Assembly (NCBI GenBank): GCA_017516965.1
Contig: JAFXAP010000008.1
Coordinates: 227,197-291,196 of the forward strand
DNA from: Clostridia bacterium
GTDB taxonomy: Bacteria > Bacillota > Clostridia > Oscillospirales > Acutalibacteraceae
Direction of reading: 5' to 3'
Length of the DNA: 64,000 nucleotides
A model generated the notes under the pieces. The model worked only from the letters and a program-made list of their open reading frames with translations, did no database searches and was not told where the DNA came from. The first letter of the stretch is position 1, and each line of letters opens with the position of its first letter. Shown here one piece after another: positions 8,195 through 16,699 of this stretch. A program made the translations under genes and the position numbers.

Positions 8195-9010
8195 ATGCCA
8201 AAAAAATATTCTTTGCACAAGTTTTCTCTTTGTTTTTTATTTGTTTTAGCAACCCTCGCGGCAAACTCACCCATTTACCACATAGGGCTCTTTTCACTTA
8301 TATTATGTGGCGCAATATCGTTAGTGTTAATTTTTTTGCTCTGCATTTTATTAAACTTAGGGCAAAAAAATAAAACCGTTTTTTATATTACGACCTGTTG
8401 CGTCGCTCTTGCGGCCGCCTTGGGAGCCGTAACCGGTTTTTTAGATTTTTTTACCTTTTTAAAAACGGTGCTTTTACCACAAAGCAGTGACATTTTACTT
8501 TTTGTGGCATTGGTTTTACTTGTTTTGTTTTTCTTAAAAACACCTTTTGATGCACTTTTTAAATACAGCCTTTTTACAGCGCTGATATGCGCACTTATAA
8601 TCGCTCTTTGTTTTATAAGCGGTATTAAAACTTTTGATTTTAATGCACTTAACACTGCTTTAACACCTGACTTTCAGTTTGATACGGCGCTTTATTTCTT
8701 ACCGATTATTGTGTTGCCTTTTTTTATAAAGTGCGAAGCGGGTAATACAAAACCTATGTTTTTAGGTACAGGCGCGGGTGTTGCAGGTGTGCTTTTATGC
8801 TCACTTCAAAGCATTTTAATTCTTGGCGCAGATAATGATATAACCTTTCCTTATTTAAAGGCTGTGGGGGTAATATCATCGGGCAGTCTTTTTACACGTC
8901 TTGACGGGCTTGTGTATTTTTTGTTTTTTGTAACAACTATTATAAGAATTACGGTTTGCATAAAGGCTATAGCAAAAATTGTATTTCAAAAAGGTGTAAA
9001 AGTACAATAA
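8195..9010 (+). CDS. GerB-like germination receptor permease subunit, shorter than usual
   Basis: The 271-residue, very hydrophobic protein shows about eight membrane segments. The last third, 'NDITFPYLKAVGVISSGSLFTRLDGLVYFLFFV', matches the GerB pattern of 'YP..kavr.is.G.f.eRld.lf...W', and 'FLPIIVLPFFIKC' fits the middle of the family. GerB proteins belong to the APC transporter superfamily and form the proposed germinant-binding subunit. Usual length is about 360, so roughly two N-terminal helices are missing or shortened. AAGGAG overlaps the end of the C gene and serves this ATG. A-C-B order in one transcript gives a complete but compact receptor. Confidence 0.75.
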   Translation: MPKKYSLHKFSLCFLFVLATLAANSPIYHIGLFSLILCGAISLVLIFLLCILLNLGQKNKTVFYITTCCVALAAALGAVTGFLDFFTFLKTVLLPQSSDILLFVALVLLVLFFLKTPFDALFKYSLFTALICALIIALCFISGIKTFDFNALNTALTPDFQFDTALYFLPIIVLPFFIKCEAGNTKPMFLGTGAGVAGVLLCSLQSILILGADNDITFPYLKAVGVISSGSLFTRLDGLVYFLFFVTTIIRITVCIKAIAKIVFQKGVKVQ

Positions 9011-9038
9011 AATGCATTAAAAGTACAACAACCCGTAA

Positions 9039-9068
9039 TTGAAACGTGCGCTACGGCTATGCTATACT
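9039..9068 (+). promoter_or_regulatory. Sigma-A-type promoter for the glycoside hydrolase gene
   Basis: TTGAAA (9039-9044), an 18-base spacer, and TATACT (9063-9068). A longer coding start at 9046 would fall between the -35 and -10 boxes, which supports the start at 9094. Confidence 0.7.
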
Positions 9069-9093
9069 TACAAATGTAAGAGGTGTTGCTTTA

Positions 9094-10338
9094 ATGAAAT
9101 ATTCCGCGCTTAAAGAATATATGCTCAATTTATCAAGCATTTTATGGGCTGAACCATATGGAGATTTTGAGCATCCTTGCATTGTTGTAACGGGAAATAG
9201 CAGTTACCCTTCACAGCTTTGGGATTGGGGCAACTGGGTAAACAATATTGCGCTTCGACAAATTGCTACCTATCAAAACAAGCAAGATGAATTGTTAAAA
9301 TACGAAAAAGGCTCTGTGATGAACTTTTTAAACGAGCAAAAAGCGGATGGTAGCATTGAAATTGTGGTTTTTGCTGACAAGAGCAAAAATTTTTGCACAT
9401 TTGTTCCACATCGCAATATTCATAAGCCTGTTCTTGCACAACACGTTGCATTTATAAATAAATATAACGAAGATAAAGAATGGGTAAAAGAAATCTTCCC
9501 AAAGCTTAAAAAATTTGTCAACTTTTATGAGCAAAACGCCAAACACGAAAGCGGACTTTTTTATTTCTTTGACGATTTTGCTATCGGTGTTGATAATGAT
9601 CCTGCAACCTTTTACCGTCCTGACAATAGTTCGGCATCAATTTATCTAAATACTTTAATGTATTGCGAACTTGGTTCTATGGCGCATTTGGCGCAACTTA
9701 TCGGTAATGTTGATGATGCCCAATATTACAAGCAAAAACAAACAGAACTTAAACACGCTATAAATGAACACTGCTATGACCAAAAAGACGGTATGTATTA
9801 CAGCTGTGATATAAACCTTCGTCCTATTGACAAAGACGTGTGGTTGCATTCAGGCGCACCAAGACATTATTCAACCCTTATTCAGCGTCTCGGTTGTTGG
9901 AGTTCGTTTTTACCTCTTTGGGCAGGCATTGCGACCAAGGAACAAGCCGAAAGAATAGTTAAAGAAAATCTTTTAGACGAGGGCGCGTTCTGGGCGCCTT
10001 ACGGGGTGCGCTCACTCTCAAAACATGAAAAAATGTACCGATTAGTCGGCACAGGTAACCCTTCTAGCTGGCAAGGCGGCGTGTGGATTTTGTCAAACTA
10101 CTTTGTGTTTAAAGCGCTTGAAAGATATGGCTACACCGCCGAAGCAAAAGAACTTGCCACTAAAACCCTTGACCTATTGGCGCTTGACTTTGAAAAAAAC
10201 GGCGCTTTTCACGAATATTATAACCCCGAAACAGGCGACGGCATTTTTAACAAAGGCTTTTCAAGTTGGAATTTACTTGGTTTTAATATGATGGAATATC
10301 TTGACGGAAAAGAAGTTATAGAAGAATTTTTTATGTAA
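9094..10338 (+). CDS. Glycoside hydrolase, GH63/trehalase-like (alpha/alpha)6 barrel
   Basis: The cytosolic 414-residue protein has the motif set of the MGH1/GH63/trehalase-like clan: 'SYPSQLWDWGNWVNNIALRQI' near the N-terminus, 'DDFAIGVDNDPATFYRP' in the middle, 'FWAPYGVRSLS', 'GNPSSWQGGVWILSNYFVFKAL' and 'FHEYYNPETGDG..NKGFSSWN' towards the C-terminus. Asp in 'WDWG' and Glu in 'FHEYY' are likely active-site acids. The substrate is probably an alpha-linked di- or oligosaccharide (glucosyl or mannosyl); I cannot tell which. The ATG at 9094 has AAGAGGTG eight bases before it. It is a single-gene unit with its own promoter and terminator. Confidence 0.8.
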   Translation: MKYSALKEYMLNLSSILWAEPYGDFEHPCIVVTGNSSYPSQLWDWGNWVNNIALRQIATYQNKQDELLKYEKGSVMNFLNEQKADGSIEIVVFADKSKNFCTFVPHRNIHKPVLAQHVAFINKYNEDKEWVKEIFPKLKKFVNFYEQNAKHESGLFYFFDDFAIGVDNDPATFYRPDNSSASIYLNTLMYCELGSMAHLAQLIGNVDDAQYYKQKQTELKHAINEHCYDQKDGMYYSCDINLRPIDKDVWLHSGAPRHYSTLIQRLGCWSSFLPLWAGIATKEQAERIVKENLLDEGAFWAPYGVRSLSKHEKMYRLVGTGNPSSWQGGVWILSNYFVFKALERYGYTAEAKELATKTLDLLALDFEKNGAFHEYYNPETGDGIFNKGFSSWNLLGFNMMEYLDGKEVIEEFFM

Positions 10339-10357
10339 AAACACAAACTATAACAAA

Positions 10358-10381
10358 TCCCCTCGGCTTAAACCGAGGGGA
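10358..10381. terminator. Bidirectional terminator between the hydrolase gene and rbr
   Basis: TCCCCTCGG pairs with CCGAGGGGA around CTTAAA. A/T-rich flanks on both sides let it serve the two converging genes. Confidence 0.85.
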
Positions 10382-10397
10382 TAATTTTGTTTTACTA

Positions 10398-10946
10398 TTA
10401 ATAATTTTCTGCGTGGATTTCAAAGTATGCCTTTGGATGTGCGCAAACGGGGCACATCTCTGGCGCTTTTGTGCCAACTACTATATGACCGCAGTTTCGG
10501 CATTCCCAAACCTTAACCTCGCTACGCTCAAAAACCTGTGCGGTTTCAACGTTGTTAAGCAATGCGCGATAGCGTTCTTCGTGATGCTTTTCAATTTGAG
10601 CCACCATTCTGAATTTTGCGGCTAATTCCTTAAAGCCTTCCTTTTCGGCGGTTTCGGCAAAGCCTGCGTACATATCGGTCCATTCATAATTTTCGCCCTC
10701 GGCGGCTGAAAGCAGGTTTTCAGCGGTATCGCCAAGACCTTCTAACTCTTTAAACCACATTTTTGCGTGTTCTTTTTCGTTGTCAGCAGTCTTTTGGAAA
10801 AGTGCTGCAATCTGCTCAAAGCCTTCTTTTTTTGCCTTTGATGCAAAATAGGTGTATTTATTGCGCGCTTCACTTTCGCCGCTGAATGCTGCCATTAAAT
10901 TTTTTTCGGTTTGTGTGCCTGAATACTTGTTTGTCTTTACTCCCAT
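10398..10946 (-). CDS. rbr: Rubrerythrin
   Basis: Rubrerythrin reduces hydrogen peroxide in the cytosol of anaerobes. The 182-residue protein has the N-terminal four-helix di-iron domain with '[16 protein letters not shown]', '[14 protein letters not shown]' and '[15 protein letters not shown]', which supply the Glu and His ligands. A C-terminal rubredoxin-like iron site has two Cys pairs (CRNCGH and CPVC). Length and domain order are those of classical rubrerythrin. GGAGG lies eight bases before the ATG. It is a single-gene unit, diverging from pth. It indicates an oxygen-sensitive lifestyle. Confidence 0.96.
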   Translation of the reverse strand: MGVKTNKYSGTQTEKNLMAAFSGESEARNKYTYFASKAKKEGFEQIAALFQKTADNEKEHAKMWFKELEGLGDTAENLLSAAEGENYEWTDMYAGFAETAEKEGFKELAAKFRMVAQIEKHHEERYRALLNNVETAQVFERSEVKVWECRNCGHIVVGTKAPEMCPVCAHPKAYFEIHAENY

Positions 10947-10977
10947 TGGTAAAAACCTCCTTTTAGTTCTTTAACTT

Positions 10978-11006
10978 AGTATATATCTTTTTTTGCAAAT
11001 TATCAA
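10978..11006 (-). promoter_or_regulatory. Promoter of rbr
   Basis: On the minus strand TTGATA (11001-11006), a 17-base spacer, and TATACT (10978-10983). It lies about 30 bases before the rbr start codon. Confidence 0.75.
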
Positions 11007-11018
11007 GTATAATTATTC

Positions 11019-11047
11019 TTGAATAAATTTATTTAATGTGTTAATAT
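11019..11047 (+). promoter_or_regulatory. Promoter of pth-mfd
   Basis: TTGAAT (11019-11024), a 17-base spacer, and TAATAT (11042-11047), about 35 bases before the pth start. Confidence 0.7.
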
Positions 11048-11081
11048 AACCTGTGGTAAAACTATTAGGAGGAATTTCCTT

Positions 11082-11678
11082 ATGTTTTTTAAAAAAGACA
11101 AAGGCGGCTCTTTTGAATATTTGATTGCGGGCCTTGGTAACCCCGGTCGCGAATATGAAAACACCCGTCACAACGCAGGCTTTGTTGCCGCAGATATTAT
11201 ATCAGACAAATTCAATATAAGTTTTAATAAATCGAAGTTTGACGCGCTTTATGGTGACGGCACCATAGGTGGCGCGCGTGTGCTCGTGGTAAAACCGCAA
11301 ACCTATATGAACCTGTCGGGTACTGCCGTGCAAAAGCTGTCGGCGTTTTACAAAATTCCTGCAAGTCGCATTATTGTTATGCACGACGACGTCTCGCTCG
11401 ACGTTGGCAAAATTCGCATCCGCCGCAAAGGTAGCTCGGGTGGGCAAAAGGGACTTGCTAACATAATCGAGCTTTTGGGCACCGAGGAAATACCCCGCAT
11501 AAAAATAGGAGTTGGCTCAAAACCCCACCCCGATTATGATATGAAAGACTGGGTTTTAGGTCGCATACCCGCTGAACAACAAACCGATTTTAAATTGTCT
11601 TGTGAAAATGCGGCAAAGGCTGTAGCCGAGATTATCTCACGCGGTATTGACTCTGCTATGAACAAATACAGCAAATAA
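11082..11678 (+). CDS. pth: Peptidyl-tRNA hydrolase
   Basis: Pth releases peptides from tRNA dropped by stalled ribosomes. The 198-residue cytosolic enzyme carries 'LIAGLGNPGREYENTRHNAGF' (the catalytic His is in TRHNAGF), 'PQTYMNLSG', 'IIVMHDDVSLDVGKIRIRRKGSSGGQKGLANI' with the catalytic Asp, and 'RIKIGVG'. About eleven residues (FFKKDKGGSFE) precede the usual start. That extension is supported by a strong AGGAGGAA site directly before the ATG. mfd follows after six bases, the pth-mfd order seen in many Firmicutes. Confidence 0.97.
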   Translation: MFFKKDKGGSFEYLIAGLGNPGREYENTRHNAGFVAADIISDKFNISFNKSKFDALYGDGTIGGARVLVVKPQTYMNLSGTAVQKLSAFYKIPASRIIVMHDDVSLDVGKIRIRRKGSSGGQKGLANIIELLGTEEIPRIKIGVGSKPHPDYDMKDWVLGRIPAEQQTDFKLSCENAAKAVAEIISRGIDSAMNKYSK

Positions 11679-11684
11679 TTTTGT

Positions 11685-14600
11685 ATGAAATGTTTATTTG
11701 ATATACTTAAAACCGAACCTGATTACGCGCGAATGTTGCTTAGTGTGCAAAAGGGCAATCTACCGCTTGCGACAAGTGGACTTTCAAACGTACACAAGGC
11801 GCTTGTGTGCGCCGCGCTTAACGCTCACACTGGTAAAAAGATTTCGCTTATAACCCCTGATGAGCAAACCGCCACCGCAATTAAAGGTGACCTTGAGTCT
11901 ATGGGGATTGATTGTCTGCTTTTTTGCTCACGCGATTACAACACCGAGCGTATGACGGGCTACTCAAAAGAATATGAACACAAGCGTGTTGACACCCTAT
12001 CAAGAGTTCTTGATGGGGCTTTTGACGTGCTGCTAATTCCTGTGGACGCGGCTGTGCAGTACACCCTGCCACCCGATAATTTAAAACAAAACATTATAAA
12101 CGTAAGCTCTACCGACACGCTTGATATTGCCGCTTTTTGCGACGCCTTAGTGTCGGCAGGTTACGTAAGAAGTGAGCTTTGCGAGGGTGTTGGTCAATTT
12201 GCGGTGCGCGGTGGAATAATCGACGTTTTTGCTACAGGCAACGACCACCCTGTAAGAATCGAACTATGGGGCGACGAGGTTGACAGCCTTTCATTTTTTG
12301 ACGTTGAGTCACAGCGCCGCACCGAAAATATTGACAGCATTAAAATTTACCCTGCAAACGAATTCACATTTAATCGGCAAGAGCTTTCCCTTAAACTTGG
12401 GGATTATTTGCAAAAAACAAAAAAGCTTACCGACGCTCAGCGCACATTTATAAATCAGGACATTTTAGCGCTTGACGCAAGTCTTTCGGTTTCGCCCGAT
12501 TTATATATTCCCTTTTTATATGAAAAACCCGCTACTATTTTTGAATATACCGCCGACTGCATAACGGCAGTTTGCGAGTCGGGCAATATAAACGAGCGTT
12601 TAAAGAGCATATTCACCCTTTATAAAGAAGATGTCTCAGCCTTACTTGAAAGCGGAAAACTGTGCCCCAAAAGCGCAAAAATGCGACTAGACAGCGCCGA
12701 GCTTTACTCGCATTTTGAAAATGCCGTTTACCTTGAAAACTTTCCGCGTTCTTCTTACGAAATTTCTCTTAAAGAACTTATATCGTTTAACTTTAAGCGT
12801 TCTACCGCTTGGGGCGGCGATATAGCCGTGCTCACCGAAGATATAGCCTATACCCTGCACATAAAAGGCACGGTGATTATTTTGGCGGGCGAGCAAAAGG
12901 CGGCGCGTGTGCTTACCGCAGAGCTGTGCGACCGCGGTATCAATGCGCAGTTTGTCGAAAATCCCAACTCTTTACAATCGGGCGGAGTATATGTGCTCAC
13001 GGGTGGGCTTTCCAGCGGATTTGAAATTCCTATGTGCAAACTGTGTCTTATAACCCACCGTCACATCTGCGCCGAGGGCAAGCTTGTGCGCCGTAAATAC
13101 AAAGACGGAAAGCAGATAAACTCGCTTGAAGAACTTACCCGTGGCGACTATGTAGTACACGCTACACACGGCATCGGTATTTTTGACGGTATAAATCAGA
13201 TTAAAAACGGACTTGTCACCAAGGATTATATAAAAATCAAATATGCCGGTAACGATACCTTATATGTTCCCGTAACACAGCTTGATTTGGTGTCAAAATA
13301 TATAGGCGCCGCCGAAGACAGCGGTATAAAACTTAACAAGCTTGGCGGTAACGAGTGGCAACGAACACGCGCCCGTGTTAAAAAGGCTGTTCGCGATATG
13401 GCAAAACAGCTTACCGCGCTTTATGCCAAACGTATGTCTACAAAGGGCTATGCCTTTTCAGAAGACACCGATTTGCAAAGCGGTTTTGAAGCCAGGTTTG
13501 AATATGAAGAAACCGAAGACCAGTTGCGCTCTATAAACGAGATAAAACGCGATATGCAACGTGACGTACCAATGGACCGTCTGCTTTGCGGTGACGTTGG
13601 TTTTGGCAAAACCGAGGTGGCTTTGCGCGCCGCGTTTAAATGTGTGAGCGAGGGTAAACAATGCGCAATGCTGGTGCCTACCACCATTCTTGCAATGCAA
13701 CACTACAACACCATTTTGCGCCGTTTTGGCGAACTGCCTCTTACCGTTAAACTACTCAACCGCTTTGTGTCAAAACGTGAGCAAGAAAAAACCATTGCCG
13801 GACTAAAATCAGGCAGAGTAGATATGGTTGTGGGCACACACCGACTTATTTCAAAAGATGTAAAATTTAAAGACATTGGTCTTGTAATAATTGATGAAGA
13901 GCAACGCTTTGGCGTGGCTCAAAAAGAAAGGCTTAAAGAACTTTACCCGTTTGTTGACATTCTTACCCTTTCTGCAACCCCGATTCCACGCACACTTAAT
14001 ATGGCGATGTCGGGACTGCGAGATATGTCAAGCATAGATGAAGCCCCCGGTGACCGTCACCCTGTGCAGACCTATGTTTTAGAGCAAAACGACGGCGTTT
14101 TGCTTGATGCTATCAATCGTGAACTGCGCCGCGGAGGTCAGGTTTATTATTTGCACAACCGTGTCGACACCATTACCCGACGCGCCGCAAAGCTTAAAGA
14201 ACTTTTGCCCAATGCGCGCATAGGTATAGCCCACGGCAAAATGAGTGAGGACGAACTCGGCGACGTTTGGCAAAGATTGCTTGAACACGAAATTGATATA
14301 CTTGTTTGCACCACCATTATCGAAACGGGTGTTGACGTGCCCAATGCAAACACCCTTATTATAGAAGACGCCGACCGAATGGGTCTTGCGCAACTGCATC
14401 AGTTGCGCGGTCGTGTGGGGCGTTCACCCCGACGCGCATATGCTTATTTTTGCTTTAAGCGCAACCGAGAGCTTAGCGAGACCGCATCAAAACGGCTTGA
14501 AGCCATACGTCAGTTTACCGAATTTGGCTCAGGCTTTAAGATTGCCATGCGCGACCTTGAAATAAGGGGCGCCGGTAGTATCTTGGGCGGAGAACAACAC

Positions 14601-15113
14601 GGCAATATGGAGGCGGTGGGTTACGATATGTACCTTAAGCTACTTGCCGATGCCGTAAACGAAGAAAAGGGCATTGAATCACACGAAGAGCTTAGTTGTG
14701 TAATCGACCTTAACATATCGGCGCACATACCCGAGCGTTATATATCTTCGTTGCCTGCGCGTCTTGGTATATACCGACGTATTGCCGACATTCGCGACCA
14801 GTCAGACGCTCATGACGTTATCGACGAGTTGTGCGACCGCTTTGGCGAGCCACCGCGCGCGGTGATGGGTCTTATCGAGATTTCTTTGCTTCGCAGTAAA
14901 GCGGCGGCGGCATATATAACCGAAATAAACGGCACACCCACAAGCGCCGTTTTGCGCACCGCAAAAATCGACAACGGCGTTGCCGCAAAACTTGCCGATG
15001 AGTTTAAATCGGCGTTTACACTCTCTACCACGGGTGAGCCTGCATATATCATAAGGCTTATAGGTGGACTCAAACTCACCGAGGTTGTGTCACGTCTTTC
15101 AAAAATTTTGTAA
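11685..15113 (+). CDS. mfd: Transcription-repair coupling factor
   Basis: Mfd pushes RNA polymerase off DNA lesions and recruits UvrA. At 1142 residues it is full length. It has a UvrB-homologous N-terminal part with 'GQFAVRGGIIDVFATGNDHPVRIELWGDEVDSLSFFD', and a polymerase-interacting domain near 480-545 ('GDYVVHATHGIGIFDGI'). The RecG-like translocase follows with Walker A GDVGFGKT at 636-643, a DEEQ box, 'LSATPIPRTLNMAMSGLRDMS' and 'QLHQLRGRVGRS'. A C-terminal D7 domain ends the protein. The start is fixed by the six-base gap after pth. Codons ending in C are clearly preferred over G. Confidence 0.98.
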   Translation: MKCLFDILKTEPDYARMLLSVQKGNLPLATSGLSNVHKALVCAALNAHTGKKISLITPDEQTATAIKGDLESMGIDCLLFCSRDYNTERMTGYSKEYEHKRVDTLSRVLDGAFDVLLIPVDAAVQYTLPPDNLKQNIINVSSTDTLDIAAFCDALVSAGYVRSELCEGVGQFAVRGGIIDVFATGNDHPVRIELWGDEVDSLSFFDVESQRRTENIDSIKIYPANEFTFNRQELSLKLGDYLQKTKKLTDAQRTFINQDILALDASLSVSPDLYIPFLYEKPATIFEYTADCITAVCESGNINERLKSIFTLYKEDVSALLESGKLCPKSAKMRLDSAELYSHFENAVYLENFPRSSYEISLKELISFNFKRSTAWGGDIAVLTEDIAYTLHIKGTVIILAGEQKAARVLTAELCDRGINAQFVENPNSLQSGGVYVLTGGLSSGFEIPMCKLCLITHRHICAEGKLVRRKYKDGKQINSLEELTRGDYVVHATHGIGIFDGINQIKNGLVTKDYIKIKYAGNDTLYVPVTQLDLVSKYIGAAEDSGIKLNKLGGNEWQRTRARVKKAVRDMAKQLTALYAKRMSTKGYAFSEDTDLQSGFEARFEYEETEDQLRSINEIKRDMQRDVPMDRLLCGDVGFGKTEVALRAAFKCVSEGKQCAMLVPTTILAMQHYNTILRRFGELPLTVKLLNRFVSKREQEKTIAGLKSGRVDMVVGTHRLISKDVKFKDIGLVIIDEEQRFGVAQKERLKELYPFVDILTLSATPIPRTLNMAMSGLRDMSSIDEAPGDRHPVQTYVLEQNDGVLLDAINRELRRGGQVYYLHNRVDTITRRAAKLKELLPNARIGIAHGKMSEDELGDVWQRLLEHEIDILVCTTIIETGVDVPNANTLIIEDADRMGLAQLHQLRGRVGRSPRRAYAYFCFKRNRELSETASKRLEAIRQFTEFGSGFKIAMRDLEIRGAGSILGGEQHGNMEAVGYDMYLKLLADAVNEEKGIESHEELSCVIDLNISAHIPERYISSLPARLGIYRRIADIRDQSDAHDVIDELCDRFGEPPRAVMGLIEISLLRSKAAAAYITEINGTPTSAVLRTAKIDNGVAAKLADEFKSAFTLSTTGEPAYIIRLIGGLKLTEVVSRLSKIL

Positions 15114-15132
15114 AATCGTTTACAATTTCGTA

Positions 15133-15161
15133 TAGACTTTTTTGAAGTAATGGTATATAAT
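15133..15161 (+). promoter_or_regulatory. Promoter of the PrsA-like lipoprotein gene
   Basis: TAGACT (15133-15138), a 17-base spacer, and TATAAT (15156-15161). It lies in the short gap after mfd, so this gene need not rely on the pth-mfd transcript. Confidence 0.6.
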
Positions 15162-15195
15162 TACTTTAATACAATAAAATTCAAGGAGAAAAAAA

Positions 15196-16326
15196 ATGAA
15201 TACCTTAAAAAAGATTTTTGCAATAACTCTTTGTTTGTTGCTAAGTTTTACCTGTCTTGCAGGTTGTCACGAAAAGGGCGAAATCGCAGTAACAGTAGGC
15301 GATTATACCTTTACCTCAGGCTACTATGCATGTGCACTTGTTTACGCTGATATGGAGGCTCGCGCACTTGTTGATGCCGAACTTTCTATGCAAGACGCTT
15401 CTGAAGAAGATGCGCAAGACGCAACCGAAAGCACAACCGAAAGCGCGCCCGAAGAGGTTGTTTATCACGAACACAAGGTTGAAGACACCGACTATGTTAA
15501 ATGGGTAGAAGATACCGCGCTTGCCACACTTAAAAAGGTTGCCGCTGCAAAAACCCTTTGCGCAAAAGCAGGTGTTACACTCAGCGCTGAAGACGAATCT
15601 TTAGCAAAAGAAAACGTTAACCTTATCTGGAATGAATATGGCTATTCAGAATTGATGGAAAACAACGGCGTCAGCAAAGAAACCTTTATTGAGTATATGA
15701 AAGACGGCTTCCTTACCGACTCTTACTTTGACCATCTTTATGGCAAGGGCGGCGAAAAGGAAGTAAATGCTAAAAAGATTAACAAACAGCTTTCTGACAA
15801 CTATGCTTTGGTAAACACTATCGACGTTGATTTTTCAGAATTTTCAGAAGATCAAATAAAGCAGGAAACCGAAAAGTTCCAGGCATATGAAAAGGATCTT
15901 AAAGACGGCAAAAAAACCTTTGAACAGGTTTTGCTTGATTACACAAACACCTCTGCCGAGGACCACAAGCACGAAGAGGCACACGAGGGCGAACCCAAAG
16001 ACCCCCACGCAACCATTTTAGGTTCGGAAGAAACCGAGTACTTCTCTGAAAACTTTGAAAAAGCAAAGGAAATGAAGGTAGGAGAGGTTAAGCTCTTAAC
16101 CCTTGAAGATCAGGCAGGTCTTTCTTTGGTTGTAAAACAAGATATTATGGATGACCCCTATTATCTTAACACCCTCGATTCTGAACTTCGCCACGGTGTA
16201 ATAGGCGACGCTTTTGAAGAAGATATTGTTAAATTCGCCGAGGGCTTAGCAGTAGAAATTAACAAATCATCTACCAAACAGTTTAATGTTAAAAAGATGG
16301 AATACCCTGAAACTGCAGCATATTAA
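15196..16326 (+). CDS. PrsA/SurA-like lipoprotein foldase
   Basis: The 376-residue protein has a lipoprotein signal ending in LAGC (Cys24), so it should be anchored outside the membrane. The mature N-terminus 'AVTVGDYTFTSGYYACALVY' resembles the chaperone arm of PrsA/SurA proteins. The central part 'KINKQLSDNYALVNTIDVDFSEFSEDQIKQETEKF' and a degenerate parvulin-like stretch (about 220-310, 'GEVKLLTLEDQAGLSLVVKQD') follow. Insertions rich in Glu and His (about 65-85 and 255-270) are unusual and might bind metal. Proline isomerase activity cannot be judged. Placement after mfd and ahead of a terminator makes it a single-gene unit. Confidence 0.75.
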   Translation: MNTLKKIFAITLCLLLSFTCLAGCHEKGEIAVTVGDYTFTSGYYACALVYADMEARALVDAELSMQDASEEDAQDATESTTESAPEEVVYHEHKVEDTDYVKWVEDTALATLKKVAAAKTLCAKAGVTLSAEDESLAKENVNLIWNEYGYSELMENNGVSKETFIEYMKDGFLTDSYFDHLYGKGGEKEVNAKKINKQLSDNYALVNTIDVDFSEFSEDQIKQETEKFQAYEKDLKDGKKTFEQVLLDYTNTSAEDHKHEEAHEGEPKDPHATILGSEETEYFSENFEKAKEMKVGEVKLLTLEDQAGLSLVVKQDIMDDPYYLNTLDSELRHGVIGDAFEEDIVKFAEGLAVEINKSSTKQFNVKKMEYPETAAY

Positions 16327-16343
16327 ACAATAAAGCTTTACTT

Positions 16344-16377
16344 AAAATCCCAAAACCGTTTTGGTTTTGGGATTTTT
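16344..16377 (+). terminator. Terminator of the PrsA-like gene
   Basis: AAAATCCCAAAACC pairs with GGTTTTGGGATTTT over 14 bp around a 5-base loop and ends in a T-run. Confidence 0.92.
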
Positions 16378-16432
16378 TATTTGCAAAAATTGTTGGTACT
16401 ATTCCTTTAAATACACAAAGAACATAAAATTA

Positions 16433-16461
16433 TTGCTAATTGATTTTTCTCGTGGTATAAT
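16433..16461 (+). promoter_or_regulatory. Promoter of the structured RNA
   Basis: TTGCTA (16433-16438), a 17-base spacer, and a consensus TATAAT (16456-16461). The predicted first base is near 16468, exactly where the long hairpin begins. Confidence 0.75.
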
Positions 16462-16467
16462 ACAAGT

Positions 16468-16685
16468 GCCAAACAAATTACATAAATTTAAGGAGGATTT
16501 TTATATTTTTAACACAAGGGGGTATTATACCCTTTTTTATTCATACAATAATTTGGTGAATTTGGCAAAAGCGCAAATTCCCCCAAGTTGTTGTATGGTA
16601 AATCCTCCACTTCTTGTAGTTTGTTTGGCGACAATTGGAGTTTGCGTTTTTCGGTGCGGGAACTTCGGTTGCCGCACTTTTTTTT
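16468..16685 (+). ncRNA. Structured non-coding RNA candidate with a long irregular hairpin (6S-like shape or leader RNA)
   Basis: The 373-base gap between two coding genes holds a transcript-like unit. Arms 16468-16482 (GCCAAACAAATTACA) and 16615-16629 (TGTAGTTTGTTTGGC) pair over 15 bases with one G-U. An internal loop follows, then 16492-16500 (GGAGGATTT) pairs with 16600-16608, GGGGG (16518-16522) with CCCCC (16580-16584), and a terminal hairpin joins GAATTTG (16558-16564) with CAAATTC (16574-16580). A 5' promoter and a 3' terminator frame it, about 215 bases in all. A long rod with internal bubbles is the architecture of 6S RNA. A regulated leader of the downstream ligase gene is the alternative. 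I recognise no known riboswitch motif. Confidence 0.55.
16654..16685 (+). terminator. Terminator or attenuator directly before the ligase gene
   Basis: GTGCGG pairs with CCGCAC, extended by AAC/GTT around a TTCG tetraloop with one mismatch, and is followed by eight T. The ligase start codon lies 15 bases later, so this either ends an independent RNA or attenuates the gene. Confidence 0.85.
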
Positions 16686-16699
16686 ATTGGGGGATTTAA

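Noticed and set aside
16516-16540. GGGTATTATACCC followed by T6 as a separate terminator
   Set aside because: The stem has only five base pairs and three G of it are also needed for the GGGGG-CCCCC pairing in the long hairpin, so a stand-alone terminator is not convincing.
16361-16699. A 112-codon frame between the PrsA-like and ligase genes
   Set aside because: It begins inside a terminator, lacks a ribosome site and runs through the promoter, RNA stem and second terminator. The composition is not protein-like.
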